64,000 nucleotides of DNA from Aeromonas sanarellii (lineage in GTDB: Bacteria; Pseudomonadota; Gammaproteobacteria; Enterobacterales; Aeromonadaceae), in the NCBI RefSeq assembly GCF_000820085.1, contig NZ_CDBN01000015.1, positions 155,363-219,362 of the forward strand, read 5' to 3'. Made by a program: the position numbers and the translations under genes. Each line of letters begins with the position of its first letter. Within the stretch, counting starts at the first letter, position 1. The notes beneath the pieces were generated by a model. That model had not been told where the DNA came from, made no database searches, and was given only the letters and a program-made list of their open reading frames with translations. Of the stretch, positions 9,835 through 18,239 are shown piece after piece.

Positions 9835-9850
9835 GTTGCACCTGGTTGCA
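9835..9850 (+). promoter_or_regulatory. Tandem GTTGCA sites, likely PutA autoregulatory operator
   Basis: Two GTTGCA motifs (9835-9840 and 9845-9850) are spaced exactly ten bases apart, about one helical turn, and a third lies at 9680-9685. GTTGCA is the established recognition motif of the E. coli PutA ribbon-helix-helix domain, and the downstream PutA carries such a domain. The nearest pair ends 61 bp before the putA start. The rest of 9504-9911 is an AT-rich control region with no larger gene. Confidence 0.65.
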
Positions 9851-9911
9851 CCATCATCGGCAAAATTTAACCGTCCGGTAATATTGTTACCTTCTAGACA
9901 CAGGAAGTCCC

Positions 9912-12900
9912 ATGGCCACTACCACCCTCGGCGTCAAACTCGATGAAGCGACCCGCGACCGCCTCAAGCAGGCGGCGCAGACCCTGGATCGCACCCCCCA
10001 CTGGCTGATCAAGCAGGCCATCTTCACCTACCTGGAGCAGCTGGATCGCGGCCTGACCCCGCCCGAGCACTCCGGGCTGGCCGCCGCCGCAGGGGATGAG
10101 TCGGTCGAGGCCCTGACCGAGCATGGGATCCAGGTCTTCCTCGAGTTCGCCGAGAGCATTCTGCCCCAGTCCGTGCTGCGCGCCGCCATCACGGGGGCCT
10201 ATCGCCGCCCTGAGACCGAGGCCGTCCCCATGCTGCTGGAGCAGGCCCGCCTGCCCAAGGAGAAGGCCGACGCCACCCAGAAGCTCGCCATGAGCATCGC
10301 CGAGAAGCTGCGCAACCAGAAGAGTGCCAGCGGCCGTCAGGGCCTGGTGCAGGGTCTGCTGCAGGAGTTCTCCCTCTCCTCCCAGGAAGGGGTGGCCCTG
10401 ATGTGCCTGGCGGAGGCGCTGTTGCGCATTCCCGACAAGGCGACCCGCGACGCCCTCATTCGCGACAAGATTAGCGGCGGCAACTGGAGCCAGCACCTGG
10501 GCCAGAGCACCTCACTGTTTGTCAACGCCGCCTCCTGGGGCCTGCTCATCACCGGCAAGCTGGTGGCCACCCACAACGAGGCGGGGCTCAACAGCTCCCT
10601 CAAGGGGCTGATCGGCAAGGGTGGTGAGCCGCTGATCCGCAAGGGCGTCGACATGGCGATGCGCCTGATGGGGGAGCAGTTCGTCACCGGCGAGACCATC
10701 GCCGAGGCGCTGGCCAATGCAGGCGCCATGGAGACCAAGGGCTTCCGCTACTCCTACGACATGCTGGGGGAAGCGGCCCTGACCGAAGAGGATGCCAAGC
10801 GCTATCTGGCCTCCTACGAGCAGGCCATCCACGCCATCGGCAAGGCCTCCCACGGCCGCGGCATCTACGAGGGGCCGGGCATCTCCATCAAGCTCTCCGC
10901 CCTGCACCCGCGCTACAGCCGCGCCCAGTACGACCGCGTCATGGAGGAGCTCTACCCCACCCTGCTCGGTCTGACCCAGCTCGCCAAACAGTACGACATC
11001 GGCATCAACATCGACGCCGAGGAGGCCGATCGGCTGGAGATCTCGCTGGATCTGCTGGAGAAGCTCTGCTTCGACCCCAGCCTCGCCGATTGGAACGGCA
11101 TCGGCTTCGTCATCCAGGCCTACCAGAAGCGCTGCCCCTATGTGATCGACTATGTCATCGATCTCGCTAAGCGCAGCCGCCACCGCCTGATGATCCGGCT
11201 GGTGAAGGGGGCCTACTGGGACAGCGAGATCAAGCGCACCCAGCAGGATGGCCTGGAAGGCTACCCCGTCTACACCCGCAAGCCCTACACGGATGTCTCC
11301 TATCTCGCCTGCGCCCGCAAGCTGCTGGCGGTGCCCGAGTCCATCTATCCCCAGTTCGCCACCCACAACGCCCACTCCCTGTCGGCCATCTACCAGCTGG
11401 CGGGTCAGAACTACTACCCCGGCCAGTATGAGTTCCAGTGCCTGCACGGCATGGGTGAGCCGCTCTACGAACAGGTGGTCGGCAAGGTGGCCGACGGCAA
11501 GCTGGGCCGCCCCTGCCGCATCTATGCGCCGGTCGGCAGCCACGAGACCCTGCTCGCCTACCTGGTGCGCCGCCTGCTGGAGAACGGGGCCAACACCTCC
11601 TTCGTCAACCGCATCGCGGACAACAGCATCTCCCTCCCGGATCTGGTGCAGGATCCGGTGCAGCAGATTGAGCAGATGGCCGCCCGTGAAGGGGCCCTGG
11701 GCCTGCCGCACCCGCGCATCCCCCTGCCCCGGGATCTCTACGGCGAAGCCCGCCCGAACTCCGCCGGCCTGGATCTCGCGAACGAACATCGCCTGGGGTC
11801 GCTCTCCGCCGCCCTGCTCGCCAGCACCAACACCGCCTATCAGGCCGTGCCCATGCTGGGTTGCGACACCGAGGCGCCGACCCAGTTCCAGCCCGTGGTC
11901 AACCCGGCGGATCACCGCGACATCGTCGGTCAGGTGAGCGAAGCCACCACCGATCTGGTCGATCAGGCCCTCGCCTGCGCCCTGGCCAGCGGCCAGATCT
12001 GGCAATCGACCCCGCCCGCCGAGCGCGCCGCCGTGCTGGAGCGCGCCGCCGATCTGATGGAGTCCGAGCTGCAGCCCCTGATGGGCCTGCTGGTGCGCGA
12101 GTCCGGCAAGACCTTCAGCAACGCCATCGCCGAGGTGCGCGAGGCGGTTGACTTCCTGCGCTATTACGCCGCCCAGGCGCGCAACCACTTCGCCAACGAC
12201 AGCCACAGGCCGCTGGGCCCCGTGGTCTGCATCAGCCCCTGGAACTTCCCGCTCGCCATCTTCAGCGGTCAGGTGTGCGCGGCGCTGGCCGCCGGCAATA
12301 CGGTGCTGGCGAAACCCGCCGAGCAGACCCCGCTCATCGCAGCGCAAGCGGTGCGCATCCTGCTGGAAGCCGGCGTGCCCGCCGGCGCGGTGCAACTGCT
12401 GCCGGGCCGTGGTGAAACCGTGGGCGCGGCGCTGATCGCGGACGAACGTATCCGCGGGGTCATGTTCACCGGCTCCACCGAAGTCGCGGGCATCATCTCC
12501 CGCAACCTGGCCGGTCGCCTCGATGCCCAGGGTCGCACCATACCCCTCATCGCCGAGACCGGCGGTCAGAACGCCATGATCGTCGACTCCTCCGCCCTGA
12601 CCGAACAGGTGGTGATGGACGTTATCTCCTCAGCGTTCGACAGCGCCGGTCAGCGCTGCTCCGCCCTGCGGGTGCTGTGCGTGCAGGACGACGTGGCGGA
12701 GCGGGTCACCACCATGCTCAAGGGCGCCATGGCCGAGTACAGGGTCGGCAGCCCCGAGCATCTCTCCACCGATATCGGCCCGGTCATCGACGCCGAGGCC
12801 AAGGCCAACATCGAGCGGCACATCAAGGCCATGGGCGACAAGGGGCGCAAGGTGCACCAGATCGCCCGCGTCCAGGGGGAGGCCTGCAGCCGTGGCACCT

Positions 12901-13859
12901 TCGTGCTGCCGACCCTGATCGAGCTCGACAGCCTGGACGAACTGGGCCGCGAGGTGTTCGGCCCCGTGCTGCACCTGGTGCGCTACCCCCGCGCCCGGCT
13001 CGGCGAGCTGCTCGCCCAGATCAACGACAGCGGCTACGGCCTGACGCTCGGGGTCCATACCCGGATCGACGAGACCATCGCCCAGGTGGTCAACACCGCC
13101 AAGGTGGGCAACCTCTACGTGAACCGCAACATCGTGGGCGCCGTGGTCGGGGTGCAGCCGTTCGGCGGCGAAGGGCTCTCCGGCACCGGCCCCAAGGCTG
13201 GCGGCCCGCTCTACATGTACCGCCTGCTCGGCGCCCGTCCCCAGGAGGCGGTGGCCAACCAGCTGAACCAGGAGTCCGGCGCCCTGCAGGCCGAGGCGAA
13301 GGCCCCCCTGCTGGCCCTGCGCAACTGGGCGAGCAAGCAGGATCCGGCCCTCGCCGCCCTGTGTGATCGCTATGCCACGCTCTCCCAGAGCGGCCGTACC
13401 CAGCTGCTGGCCGGCCCCACCGGCGAGCGCAACAGCTACAGCCTGCTGCCCCGGGAGACGGTGCTCTGCCTCGCCGAAGAGAAAGGGGATCTGCTGGCCC
13501 AGCTGGCCGCCTGTCTGGCGGTGGGCAGCCGGGTGCTGTGGCAGGACCACGCCCAGAACCGCACCCTGCTCTCTTCCCTGCCGACCGAGGTACGGGATCG
13601 CATCGCGCTGGTGGCAGACTGGGCCACGGGCGAGGCGGACTTCGATGCCCTGCTGCACCACGGCGATTCGGATCAGCTGAGCGAGGTGAGCAAGCTCGCC
13701 GCCGCCCGCCAGACGGCGCGTAACTGCGCCATCATAGGCGTGCACGGCCTGCATCGCGGCGAGACCGACATCCCGCTGGAGCGGCTGCTCATCGAGCACG
13801 CCCTCTCGGTCAACACCGCCGCCGCGGGTGGCAACGCCAGCCTGATGACCATAGGCTAA
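9912..13859 (+). CDS. putA: PutA, trifunctional proline dehydrogenase / P5C dehydrogenase / repressor
   Basis: Oxidises proline to glutamate in two steps (FAD-dependent proline dehydrogenase, then NAD-dependent delta-1-pyrroline-5-carboxylate dehydrogenase) and represses its own gene. In the 1315-residue protein the N-terminal ribbon-helix-helix is about residues 1-47 (TTTLGVKLDEATRDRLKQAA). The PRODH barrel follows, with NIDAEEADRLEIS and RLVKGAYWDSEIK. The aldehyde dehydrogenase domain has IAETGGQN and catalytic C916 in AGQRCSALR, and a C-terminal ALDH-like extension is present. AGGAAG lies ahead of the ATG. No putP transporter is adjacent. Membrane association is known for the family when reduced. 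Confidence 0.97.
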   Translation: MATTTLGVKLDEATRDRLKQAAQTLDRTPHWLIKQAIFTYLEQLDRGLTPPEHSGLAAAAGDESVEALTEHGIQVFLEFAESILPQSVLRAAITGAYRRPETEAVPMLLEQARLPKEKADATQKLAMSIAEKLRNQKSASGRQGLVQGLLQEFSLSSQEGVALMCLAEALLRIPDKATRDALIRDKISGGNWSQHLGQSTSLFVNAASWGLLITGKLVATHNEAGLNSSLKGLIGKGGEPLIRKGVDMAMRLMGEQFVTGETIAEALANAGAMETKGFRYSYDMLGEAALTEEDAKRYLASYEQAIHAIGKASHGRGIYEGPGISIKLSALHPRYSRAQYDRVMEELYPTLLGLTQLAKQYDIGINIDAEEADRLEISLDLLEKLCFDPSLADWNGIGFVIQAYQKRCPYVIDYVIDLAKRSRHRLMIRLVKGAYWDSEIKRTQQDGLEGYPVYTRKPYTDVSYLACARKLLAVPESIYPQFATHNAHSLSAIYQLAGQNYYPGQYEFQCLHGMGEPLYEQVVGKVADGKLGRPCRIYAPVGSHETLLAYLVRRLLENGANTSFVNRIADNSISLPDLVQDPVQQIEQMAAREGALGLPHPRIPLPRDLYGEARPNSAGLDLANEHRLGSLSAALLASTNTAYQAVPMLGCDTEAPTQFQPVVNPADHRDIVGQVSEATTDLVDQALACALASGQIWQSTPPAERAAVLERAADLMESELQPLMGLLVRESGKTFSNAIAEVREAVDFLRYYAAQARNHFANDSHRPLGPVVCISPWNFPLAIFSGQVCAALAAGNTVLAKPAEQTPLIAAQAVRILLEAGVPAGAVQLLPGRGETVGAALIADERIRGVMFTGSTEVAGIISRNLAGRLDAQGRTIPLIAETGGQNAMIVDSSALTEQVVMDVISSAFDSAGQRCSALRVLCVQDDVAERVTTMLKGAMAEYRVGSPEHLSTDIGPVIDAEAKANIERHIKAMGDKGRKVHQIARVQGEACSRGTFVLPTLIELDSLDELGREVFGPVLHLVRYPRARLGELLAQINDSGYGLTLGVHTRIDETIAQVVNTAKVGNLYVNRNIVGAVVGVQPFGGEGLSGTGPKAGGPLYMYRLLGARPQEAVANQLNQESGALQAEAKAPLLALRNWASKQDPALAALCDRYATLSQSGRTQLLAGPTGERNSYSLLPRETVLCLAEEKGDLLAQLAACLAVGSRVLWQDHAQNRTLLSSLPTEVRDRIALVADWATGEADFDALLHHGDSDQLSEVSKLAAARQTARNCAIIGVHGLHRGETDIPLERLLIEHALSVNTAAAGGNASLMTIG

Positions 13860-13878
13860 GCGCCCACGACACTGACTC

Positions 13879-13908
13879 AAGCCCCGTCCATGCGGGGCTT
13901 GTTCTTTT
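13879..13908 (+). terminator. putA terminator
   Basis: AAGCCCCG/CGGGGCTT stem with a six-base loop followed by GTTCTTTT, 20 bp after the putA stop: a standard intrinsic terminator on the plus strand. Confidence 0.85.
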
Positions 13909-13925
13909 CAGTCCCTTGCGCGCAG

Positions 13926-13964
13926 AAACAAAGAGGCCGCCCTGTTGGGGCGGCCTCTTTGTTT
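13926..13964. terminator. Bidirectional terminator between putA and alr
   Basis: Perfect 16-bp inverted repeat (13926-13941 with 13949-13964) around a seven-base loop, with A-rich and T-rich outer arms on both sides. It lies between convergent putA and alr and so can act in either direction; it is the probable alr terminator. Confidence 0.85.
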
Positions 13965-14012
13965 CCCCTTCTCCCCTTGAGGGAGAGAAGTCGGGGATGT
14001 GGAGCGACTCGT

Positions 14013-15086
14013 CTACACGTACTCCATAAACACCCGGGAGGTGAGCTTGGTGATGAGCTCATAGGGAATGGTCCCGATCCGGTCGGCCACCTGCTCCACC
14101 GGCAGCCCTTCACCCCAGAGCACCGCCTCGTCGCCGGCCTTGTCGGTGGCGCCGGGACCGAGATCCACCGTGGTCATGTCCATGGAGACCCGTCCCACCA
14201 GCGGCACGATGCGGCCGTTGATCAGCACCGGCGTGCCGTTGGGGGCCATGCGCGGATAGCCGTCGCCGTAGCCGATGGCGATCACCCCGAGCCGGGTATC
14301 GCGATCCGACACCCAGTTGGCGCCATAGCCCACCGGTTCGCCCCCCTTGTGATCCCGCACGGCAATCAGCTGGGTCTTGAGGGTCATCACCGGCTTGAGG
14401 TCGTAATCCGCCGCCACCGTATTGGGGAAGGGGGAGACGCCGTAGAGGATGACGCCGGGGCGGATCCAGTCGCAGTGGGAGTCCGGCCAGGCCAGGATGC
14501 CCGCCGAGTTGGCCATGGCCCGCTCGCCCGCGAGCGGCGCGGTCAGCTGGCAGAACAAGTCGATCTGCTCGCGGGTGGTAGGTTGCTCCAGCTCATCGGA
14601 GCGGCTGAAGTGGGTCATGATGTTGAACGGCTGCACCACGTTCTTGCACCTGGCGAGCCGCTCGATAAAGGCGGGCATCTCTTCGGCCCGCACCCCGAGA
14701 CGGTGCATGCCGGTGTCGAGCTTGAGCCAGGCCACCACGGGGGCAGGCAGATCCGCCTGCTCCAGCGCCTCGAGCTGCTCCCAGGTGTGTACCGCGGTCT
14801 GCAGGTTGTTGGCCGCCAGCACCGGCAGATCGGCGGCGCTGAAGAAGCCCTCCAGCAGCACTATGGGCTTGACCACGGCGCAGGAGCGCAGCATCAGCGC
14901 CTCCTCGATGCGGGCCACCGCGTAGGCGTCCGCATCCACCAGGGTGCGGGCCACCGGCAGCAGCCCATGGCCATAGGCGTTGGCCTTGACCACGGCGATG
15001 ATCTTGCATTGGGGAGCGTGGCGTTTCACCACGGCGAGGTTGTGGCGCAGGGCCGCTGTATTGATCTGGGCGATAGCCGCTTTCAT
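14013..15086 (-). CDS. alr: Alanine racemase
   Basis: PLP-dependent interconversion of L- and D-alanine, supplying D-Ala for peptidoglycan. The 357-residue protein has the PLP-lysine motif [10 protein letters not shown] (K34), the conserved GYGDGYPR region and the [10 protein letters not shown] segment near the C-terminal beta domain. Length is normal for the family. It lies 134 bp downstream of dnaB on the same strand, the dnaB-alr order found in E. coli and many gamma-proteobacteria, so it is probably cotranscribed or independently promoted in that gap. Confidence 0.96.
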   Translation of the reverse strand: MKAAIAQINTAALRHNLAVVKRHAPQCKIIAVVKANAYGHGLLPVARTLVDADAYAVARIEEALMLRSCAVVKPIVLLEGFFSAADLPVLAANNLQTAVHTWEQLEALEQADLPAPVVAWLKLDTGMHRLGVRAEEMPAFIERLARCKNVVQPFNIMTHFSRSDELEQPTTREQIDLFCQLTAPLAGERAMANSAGILAWPDSHCDWIRPGVILYGVSPFPNTVAADYDLKPVMTLKTQLIAVRDHKGGEPVGYGANWVSDRDTRLGVIAIGYGDGYPRMAPNGTPVLINGRIVPLVGRVSMDMTTVDLGPGATDKAGDEAVLWGEGLPVEQVADRIGTIPYELITKLTSRVFMEYV

Positions 15087-15198
15087 CTGTTTTCCCTTAC
15101 GAGGGCATGATATTCAGGCACCGGGGGGTGTCAGCCCTCAAATCTCATCGTCTAAGGCCGGACCGGCAGAATTGTCGAACCGGGAAAACTGTGTCTGG

Positions 15199-15222
15199 AA
15201 GCCGGGAGCAGGCTCCCGGCTT
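15199..15222 (-). terminator. Hairpin at the dnaB stop codon
   Basis: AAGCCGGGAGC and GCTCCCGGCTT form an 11-bp stem that overlaps the dnaB stop codon. There is little of a T-tract on the minus strand, so it may be a weak terminator or a transcript-stabilising hairpin between dnaB and alr. Confidence 0.4.
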
Positions 15223-16615
15223 AGTAGTCATCGTCAAACGCCGGACCCGCGTAGTTGTCAAAGCGCGAGAACTGCCCCTGGAAGGTGAGCCGCACACGAC
15301 CGATGGGGCCGTTACGCTGCTTGCCGATGATGATCTCGGCGATCCCCTTGTCGGGGCTGTCGTCGTGATAGACCTCGTCGCGGTAGATGAACATGATCAA
15401 GTCCGCATCCTGCTCGATGGAGCCGGATTCCCGCAGATCTGAGTTGACCGGGCGCTTGTCGGCCCGCTGCTCCAGGCTTCGGTTGAGCTGGGAGAGCGCC
15501 ACCACGGGGCACTGCAGCTCTTTCGCCAGCGCCTTGAGGGAGCGGGAGATTTCACCGATCTCCAGGGTACGGTTGTCGGAGAGGCTGGGCACCCGCATCA
15601 GCTGCAGGTAGTCCACCATGATCATGCTGATGCCGCCGTTGTCCCGCGCCACCCGGCGGGCGCGCGAGCGCACTTCGGTCGGGGTCAGGCCGGAGGAGTC
15701 GTCGATGTACATCTTGCCCTTCTCCAGCAGCAACCCCATGGTGGAGGAGAGCCGCGCCCAGTCCTCGTCGTCGAGCTGACCGGTCCGCACCTTGGTCTGG
15801 TCGATGCGCCCCACCGAGGCGAGCATACGCATGATGATCTGCTCGGAGGGCATCTCCAGGGAGAAGATAAGCACCGGCTTGTCGGCGGTGAGGGCCGCGT
15901 GCTCGCACAGGTTCATGGCAAAGGTGGTCTTGCCCATGGAGGGACGAGCCGCGACGATGACGAGATCCGAGCGCTGCAGGCCGGCGGTCATCTTGTCGAG
16001 ATCGTTGTAGCCCGAGGAGACGCCGGTCACCCCGTTGTGAGGGGTCTTGAACAGCTCCTCAATCTTGTCGACGGTCTGCTCCAGAATGAGCTTCAGGGGC
16101 TGGGGGCCCTCGTTGGCGCTGGTGCGCTGCTCGGCGATCTGGAACACCTTGCTCTCGGCGAGATCCAGCAGATCGTTGGAGGTGCGTCCCTGGGGCTCAT
16201 AGCCCGCTTCGACTATCTCGTTGGCGACCGAGATCATCTCCCGTACCACGGCACGCTCGCGCACGATTTCGGCGTAGGCGCTGATGTTGGCGGCACTCGG
16301 GGTGTTCTTGGCGATCTCCACCAGATAGGCGAAGCCACCGGCCTCTTCCAGCTGTTCGGAGCGCTCCAGCTCCTCCTGCAGGGTGATGAGGTCGATGGGG
16401 TTGCCCGCGTTGGAGAGGCGGGTCATGGCCTGGAAGATGAGGCGGTGCGGGCGGCTGTAGAAATCCTTGTCGATCACCCGCTCGGCGACCCTATCCCAGG
16501 CCTCGTTGTCCAGCATCAGGCCGCCCAGTACGGACTGTTCGGCCTCGAAGGAGTGGGGGGGGACTTTCAGCTGTTGTGTCTTGGCGTCTTTTTTCGCCGT
16601 CACTTGCTCTGCCAT
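15221..16615 (-). CDS. dnaB: Replicative DNA helicase DnaB
   Basis: Hexameric 5'-3' helicase of the replication fork. The 464-residue protein has the N-terminal DnaG-interacting domain (PPHSFEAEQSVLGGLMLDNEAWD), a linker, and a RecA-like helicase core with Walker A ARPSMGKTT, a Walker B region ISMIMVDYLQLM and the conserved ALSQLNRSLEQR segment. I place the start at the ATG at 16615 (MAEQVTAKK); an ATG two codons earlier (16621) is possible, and neither has a strong ribosome-binding site. In many relatives rplI lies upstream; here it does not. Confidence 0.96.
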   Translation of the reverse strand: MAEQVTAKKDAKTQQLKVPPHSFEAEQSVLGGLMLDNEAWDRVAERVIDKDFYSRPHRLIFQAMTRLSNAGNPIDLITLQEELERSEQLEEAGGFAYLVEIAKNTPSAANISAYAEIVRERAVVREMISVANEIVEAGYEPQGRTSNDLLDLAESKVFQIAEQRTSANEGPQPLKLILEQTVDKIEELFKTPHNGVTGVSSGYNDLDKMTAGLQRSDLVIVAARPSMGKTTFAMNLCEHAALTADKPVLIFSLEMPSEQIIMRMLASVGRIDQTKVRTGQLDDEDWARLSSTMGLLLEKGKMYIDDSSGLTPTEVRSRARRVARDNGGISMIMVDYLQLMRVPSLSDNRTLEIGEISRSLKALAKELQCPVVALSQLNRSLEQRADKRPVNSDLRESGSIEQDADLIMFIYRDEVYHDDSPDKGIAEIIIGKQRNGPIGRVRLTFQGQFSRFDNYAGPAFDDDY

Positions 16616-17037
16616 ACACATAAAAACCGCAGCGGGAAGGGGACGGGAATTTTACAAAAGAAACCCCGCCATCGCGAGCGCTAATGCGCGTATTCACCTC
16701 ATCCGGTGACAAGCCAGGACGCAGGTGCAATCGGATTCACGGACTCCCGGGCTCCTGTTGTAGTTCACAGTACGAGAAAGGGCCAGACCAGGGTCTGGTC
16801 TTTCACCTTGGCTCTTTGCTTGTTGCGCAACCTGCGCACCGAGCGGCTCGGCCGTCTGTTTCTCATGGGCGCCTCCTATGGCGGACGGGTCAATCTGTTC
16901 ATGAATAATTCATGCCATCCATGTTAATCATAACCGCAAGCTGCAACACAAAAAGGGACAGGCAGCCTGCCATGCGCCTCGCTGAGCTTGCACAAGCAGA
17001 GCATGCCCCCACCTACATGAGAGTGAAAGAGTCAAAA
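16616..17037. other. Intergenic region upstream of dnaB with several inverted repeats
   Basis: No convincing gene is seen in about 420 bp. It must hold the dnaB promoter (minus) and that of the Tim44-domain gene (plus). Structured elements are a hairpin at 16778-16803 (CCAGAC/GTCTGG core, about 11 pairs including wobbles), the short palindrome GTTGCGCAAC near 16820 and the palindromic CCGAGCGGCTCGG near 16840. Short open frames here have neither ribosome-binding sites nor recognisable products. Confidence 0.5.
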
Positions 17038-17892
17038 ATGAAAAAGATGCTGACCCTGTTTGCCCTGATCCTGGCCATCGGCCTCGGGGCCCCCATCGCC
17101 GAGGCCAAGAAGTTTGGCGGCGGCAAATCCTTCGGCAAGAGCTACAAGACGGCCCCGGCCCAGCCTGCGGCCAAGCCGGTGGACACCCAGAACCCGACCG
17201 TGGGCGCCCAGGCACCCAAGAAGGGCGGCATGATGGGCGGCCTGCTTGGCGGTCTGCTGGCCGGCGGCCTGTTCGCCTACCTGCTGGGCAGCGGTGCCTT
17301 TGAAGGTATGCAGGGCATGGACTTCCTGCTGATCGCCCTGCTGGCCCTGGGCGGCGTCTTCCTTTTCCGCGCCCTGCGCAAGAACAAGGCGGCGACGGCC
17401 CAGCCACAGACGGCCTACGCCGGCTACCAGCCGCCCCAGAGCGCCGCGCCGCAGCAGTTCGAGCAGAGCCACGGCGCCCCGCAGGCCACCGGCTTTGCCG
17501 ACAGCGACGTGCCCTTCCGCCTGCCCCCGGGCTTTGACATGAACGGCTTCCTGGCCGGCGCCCGCGATCACTATCGCACCCTGCAAGAAGCCTGGAACAA
17601 GAACGATCTGGAGAAGGTACGGGAGTACGTGAGCCCGGAACTGTTCGAACACCTCAAGGCCGAGCGTGCCGAACTGGTGGGCGCTCAGCACACCGAGGTG
17701 ATGTACGTGGACACCCAGCTGGTGCGCGCCGACTACGGCAGCGACTGGGCCCAGGTCAGCGTGCGCTTCAGCGGCCGCTACATGGACCGTCAGGAGCAGG
17801 TCGAGGAGGACATCAAGGAGGTGTGGCACCTCGAGCGCAACCTGGCCAAGGACAATGCCCCCTGGCACATCGTCGGCATAGAGCAGCTGTAA
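17038..17892 (+). CDS. Tim44-like domain membrane protein
   Basis: A 284-residue protein with an N-terminal signal (MKKMLTLFALILAIGLGAPIAEA), a low-complexity Gly/Lys/Pro/Ala region (KKFGGGKSFGKSYKTAPAQPAAK), two adjacent hydrophobic segments (GGLLGGLLAGGLFAYLLG and DFLLIALLALGGVFLF), a Gln/Pro/Ala linker and a C-terminal Tim44-like globular domain. That domain starts near FDMNGFLAGARDHYRTLQEAWNKND and ends WHLERNLAKDNAPWHIVGIEQL. This architecture is common in proteobacteria, but the function is not established. The start was chosen for the signal peptide; upstream in-frame codons lack one. It is a single-gene unit with its own terminator. Confidence 0.85.
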   Translation: MKKMLTLFALILAIGLGAPIAEAKKFGGGKSFGKSYKTAPAQPAAKPVDTQNPTVGAQAPKKGGMMGGLLGGLLAGGLFAYLLGSGAFEGMQGMDFLLIALLALGGVFLFRALRKNKAATAQPQTAYAGYQPPQSAAPQQFEQSHGAPQATGFADSDVPFRLPPGFDMNGFLAGARDHYRTLQEAWNKNDLEKVREYVSPELFEHLKAERAELVGAQHTEVMYVDTQLVRADYGSDWAQVSVRFSGRYMDRQEQVEEDIKEVWHLERNLAKDNAPWHIVGIEQL

Positions 17893-17917
17893 CAGCAGCC
17901 CCTCCGGTGACATCAAC

Positions 17918-17944
17918 AAGGCGACCCTGGGGTCGCCTTTTTAT
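17918..17944 (+). terminator. Terminator of the Tim44-domain gene
   Basis: GGCGACC/GGTCGCC stem (17920-17937) with loop CTGG, followed by five T residues, 25 bp after the stop codon. Confidence 0.9.
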
Positions 17945-18076
17945 TCTGTCCGGCCCATCGCCCTGGTGCCAGACCGACGAGCACCGCCAGTCAGCGCGAT
18001 GAAGCGTGCCGATGTTGATGGCACACCCACAGTTCAGTTGGGAGGCCTCCACCCCGGCATCCTGGTTGCGAAGGTC

Positions 18077-18108
18077 AAAAAAAGAGGGAGGCATCATGCC
18101 TCCCTCTT
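18077..18108 (-). terminator. Terminator of the 5'-nucleotidase gene
   Basis: Perfect 12-bp stem (18082-18093 with 18097-18108, loop TCA). On the minus strand it is followed by a run of seven T residues, about 130 bp beyond the nucleotidase stop. No other minus-strand gene lies between, so it most likely ends that transcript. Confidence 0.85.
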
Positions 18109-18239
18109 GCCATTGGTTGCCAGTCAGGTCAGGAGCTGAGGCGGTGCGCCTCCCTCTCCCGTGACCGCGCCCAGGCGCATATCGCATCAGACAGCGCCTG
18201 AGCGGCGTTCACGCCATCGTCCCTGACCTCAACCGGGCA

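Noticed and set aside
10512..12395. 627-codon minus-strand frame inside putA
   Set aside because: Shadow of putA; no ribosome site or domain.
17813..18187. 124-codon minus-strand frame after the Tim44-domain gene
   Set aside because: Overlaps the end of a real gene and the nucleotidase terminator; no ribosome site or recognisable product.
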